DNA from: Metaphire vulgaris
Taxonomy: Eukaryota; Annelida; Clitellata; Crassiclitellata; Megascolecidae
Assembly: GCA_018105865.1 (NCBI GenBank)
Contig: CM030834.1
Location: forward strand, 12,828,719-12,892,718
Reading direction: 5' to 3'
Length of the DNA stretch: 64,000 nt
Part shown: positions 59,624 through 64,000 of the stretch, piece after piece
Position numbering within the stretch: the first letter of the stretch is position 1
How the letters are laid out: every line of letters starts with the position of its first letter
Program-made: the position numbers and the translations under genes
The notes under the pieces: model-generated
What the model was told of the DNA's origin: nothing
The model's input: the letters and a program-made list of their open reading frames with translations, nothing else
The model's database searches: none

Positions 59624-59830
59624 GGCGGGAAGTTAGCAGAGTGGTAACAACATTGGATGATGGAGCAGGAGGTCGCGGGTTCGAGTCCCGCAGGAGCCCT
59701 AAAGGTCGACTCAGCCTTTTTCGTGATGGTAAAATGAGTAGCAATGGCAACATTGCGAAGGTAACGATAGGATCGGCGGAATGACTGGCCACCGTCCGCT
59801 GATAAATGGCTTAGCCACCTATGGGCTGAT
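59624..59830 (+). mobile_element. tRNA-like SINE, copy 3
   Basis: The head is nearly identical to the copy at 25204, with TTAGCAGAGTGGT, AGCAGGAGGTCGCGGGTTCG and box B GGTTCGAGTCC (59678-59688). The body begins CCCTAAAGGTCGACTCAGCC. The 3' part diverges. Confidence 0.78.
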
Positions 59831-60191
59831 GGTCAGGAAACCGGCGATCAGCACCCGCACCAACGGGCACAGATCCTATACGGATGAACTTTATTTTAAT
59901 TATATACAATCTGGCAAAACAGGCGTGGGAACGCCGTTCCCGTGCGTTTCCACTGAAGAAAGCCCTGGAAATGCATGATCAACTCAGTGTTTCTAGCATC
60001 AACAGTCGTCAATGTCTCATCATTGAATAATTAATTGAACATTTCTCTGCAATAAATAACAGCAGCCGTTCTTCTGACTGTCACATCTAACGTCTTCAGC
60101 AATATTTTTACCGTGACGTGTTTCAGACTACTTTTTTCTGCATGCCCTTACAGTAGTTATTTGTCGAAGAACGCTATGGACAAACCTTGCT

Positions 60192-61920
<1,729 letters not shown>

Positions 61921-61923
61921 TTA

Positions 61924-61932
61924 AATAATAGC

Positions 61933-61986
<54 letters not shown>
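61924..61986. repeat. (AAT)n microsatellite
   Basis: About 18 AAT units. Confidence 0.95.
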
Positions 61987-61988
<2 letters not shown>

Positions 61989-62599
61989 AGATCATTTTAA
62001 ATGTGTCCTCGAAAAAAGGACGAAAGTAGAAAATAGAATAATAATTACAGGAATTCTGTGAAACTCGATTAAAAGAAGAAGAGATTGACAGAAATAGGAT
62101 GGGAGGAATGGTCTGTGATGAAATTGTGGCGGGGAGGGGGAATGAGGAGGAGATGGATAGGGAGAAGAAGATGAGAACCGCAGACTGAAAAAACGAGGAG
62201 GAACGAAGGACGAAAGGAGTGGCGCTGAACGACACAAGAGAGACGAGAACATGAGATCAGATGAACAAAGGAAACCGAAATGGAGGAGAACAGGATTCGC
62301 AAATATGAGATGAACGCGTTCATGTCTTGAATCCAAATTTTCAATATCGAAACCTGAATTCAATAGCCACGCGATATTCAGTGAGACAAAAAACTCTGAT
62401 TGGAATCTAAAACTCGAAGAGAGGTATCGGCTTCTTATCCAAACGGAAAATTCTTGACACACCCATGTACGAAAGTTCCATCTTTACCAAGCTAAAGCGT
62501 CTACATGTACGTTTAAGACTATGTTTATTCATTTCAAGACCGTTCGGAGCGTTGCTTGAACGAACGAAAGAAGGAAAGATGGCGCCCTGCAAAGACAAT

Positions 62600-62702
62600 C
62601 CTAGTGATGATGAAGAAGAAGAAGAAAAAAAAGAAAAAGAAGAAGAAGAAAGAAGAAGAAAAAGAAAAAGAAGAAGACGATGGTGATGATGATGATGATT
62701 AT
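62600..62702. repeat. (GAA)n/(GAT)n low-complexity tract
   Basis: Purine-rich GAA, AAG and GAT units. Charged Glu/Lys-rich frames here derive from the repeat. Confidence 0.8.
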
Positions 62703-62847
62703 TGTTATGTCGACCGAATCGTGAGTGCGCATGCGCTTGTCTACGGAAGCGTACACAGATACGCAGTTGTGCTTTATGCATCAACGAAGACATTATATCA
62801 TAAGTAGAGAGGTACTGTCAGTGACATCATCGACGAGTGATCGGTAT

Positions 62848-62848
62848 C

Positions 62849-62900
<52 letters not shown>
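62848..62900. repeat. (GA)n microsatellite
   Basis: About 26 GA units with one interruption. Confidence 0.95.
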
Positions 62901-62904
<4 letters not shown>

Positions 62905-63261
62905 AAATGATAAGGAAAACAGCGAATCAGGAATGATCACGGACATCGATTCGTTTGCTTTCCCCCGGCGTCGACGTCACTCGTCGTCTCCTGTGATCGC
63001 ACGCGCCGGAGTATATCAGATTCTGTCGTAGCTTTCAATAAAACCAAATCTTTTGCAGTCGGCTGATAAGAAGATATCAGATCTCTGCAGATGGCGCACC
63101 GTTCGTCAAATAAGACGTGACTGTAGGCATAAGAGTGGCGAAGATCTCGAATATTCTTTTCCTTTCGTTGCTTTTGTTCTTCCACATCTGTCTTTTCCAT
63201 CGTCTCTTCGCGTCTTTTTTAATTCCAATCACCCCACTTCGTCTCTTCATGCTCCTCCTCT

Positions 63262-63306
63262 TTCCCCTCTCTCCTCCTCCTCCTCCTCCTCCTCCTCCTC
63301 CTCCTC
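63262..63306. repeat. (TCC)n microsatellite
   Basis: About 14 TCC units. The surrounding 62900-63590 shows no recognised gene. Confidence 0.9.
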
Positions 63307-63590
63307 CAATTCTTTGTTCAAAATTCCGATAACTAGCTGAGAGAAAAAGTACTTCCTCAATTTTCGCGAGGTTTAAATATTTGATTGCAGACGCAGTCAG
63401 ATTTCGGGAACCTCGCTTGACCGATAACTTTTAAGCCTGCAAAATTTATGTAGATCAAGTTTATTATGATGTCGTCAGCGATATGCATGCAACTTCAAGT
63501 ACTCGTCTGCATGCGTTGTTGTCATCCGAAATTATTGTACAATCTGTCGTTAGCATATCCATCTTCGGTGATTCTCGCATTCATCTTGAT

Positions 63591-63839
63591 CAGTGGCACG
63601 GCCAGGATTTCGGAATAGGAGGCACTTTGACATTTTTCGACCGAAAAGTCTTGACAAGCAAAAAACGTTCGACGTCTCATATACTTGAAACTCTACTAAG
63701 CTCTGCAATCAAGTGCGTTTTCCTCGATCTAGTACTACTCCTGCCCCTCCACATTATTTACTGGTTTGGAACGAATCTCACGACCAGTCCCGGTCCGAAT
63801 AGGGGGCGGGCCTCCTCCTGCCCCCTGGCTACGCCAGTG
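63591..63839. mobile_element. hAT-like MITE, CAGTGGCACGGCCAGG family
   Basis: The ends CAGTGGCACGGCCAGG and CCTGGCTACGCCAGTG are near-perfect inverted repeats. Flanks atcttgat and accttgat match at 7 of 8 (63583-63590 and 63840-63847). It carries the shared core motif in reverse (tgacaagcaaaaaa at 63652-63665). Confidence 0.87.
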
Positions 63840-64000
63840 ACCTTGATCTCGTGTTTTTTGAGAAGTTGAGATGGCAACAGACATCCTGAGAAACCCGTAC
63901 ACCCATTTGAAATAATACAAGATTTGAAGTTTTAAATTTTAAAATAGATTAAAAAATTTTGCTGCTCGAAACTGGAGCTGAGCGACAAAAAACATGTGGA

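Noticed and set aside
62579..62686. ATG-led Asp/Glu/Lys/Arg-rich frame with a good start context
   Set aside because: The body is a GAA/AAG simple repeat and there is no supporting splice site, so a gene call is not justified.

Overview
The window is AT-rich metazoan genomic DNA, most likely from a marine or other aquatic invertebrate. Its genes are split by spliceosomal GT-AG introns. It is dense in dinucleotide, trinucleotide and tetranucleotide microsatellites and crowded with small non-autonomous transposons. I cannot name the species. Three protein-coding genes are certain, and all sit in the left 39 kb. (1) DCP1, the mRNA-decapping activator, is on the + strand at about 1.4-13.6 kb. Nine exons are visible and the N-terminal exons lie outside the window. 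(2) IMP dehydrogenase (IMPDH) is on the - strand at 15.3-38.7 kb. It is complete, with 15 exon positions and a 517-aa product. (3) A sigma-class glutathione S-transferase (GST) is on the + strand at 23.9-27.2 kb. It is complete, with 5 exons and 206 aa, and it is nested antisense in a large IMPDH intron.

The most interesting biology is in IMPDH, where two exon positions are duplicated. Exon 5 encodes the first CBS repeat of the regulatory Bateman domain. It exists as two intact 207-nt copies separated by an intron of only 65 nt. Exon 8 encodes the start of the catalytic barrel. It exists as two intact 97-nt copies with identical phases, and because 97 is not a multiple of 3 only one copy can be used per mRNA. 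If both copies of each are used, the gene can make a 2 x 2 set of isoforms differing in allosteric and catalytic-core segments. The nested GST gene lies between the two duplicated clusters.

DCP1 and IMPDH converge, with stop codons 1.7 kb apart. DCP1 introns carry a LINE remnant, a 2.1-kb foldback element with arms of about 715 bp (a predicted long RNA hairpin), a second LINE fragment split by a pogo-like MITE, and a TTAA-flanked repeat. IMPDH introns carry nested hAT MITEs, LINE ends and tRNA-like SINEs. A 5'-truncated CR1-like LINE ends in a microsatellite tail about 150 bp upstream of the IMPDH start codon.

From 40.7 kb to the right end I find no recognisable gene. There are only two candidate first coding exons: 43.3-43.5 kb on the - strand, and 52.8-52.9 kb on the + strand, which has a signal peptide. 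The rest is a field of MITEs with hAT-type terminal inverted repeats, many with exact or near-exact 8-bp target duplications, plus one decayed hAT transposase fragment, LINE and SINE remnants, and long simple repeats. Several of the MITEs share a short core motif (TGACCTTTTTTGCTTGTCA).
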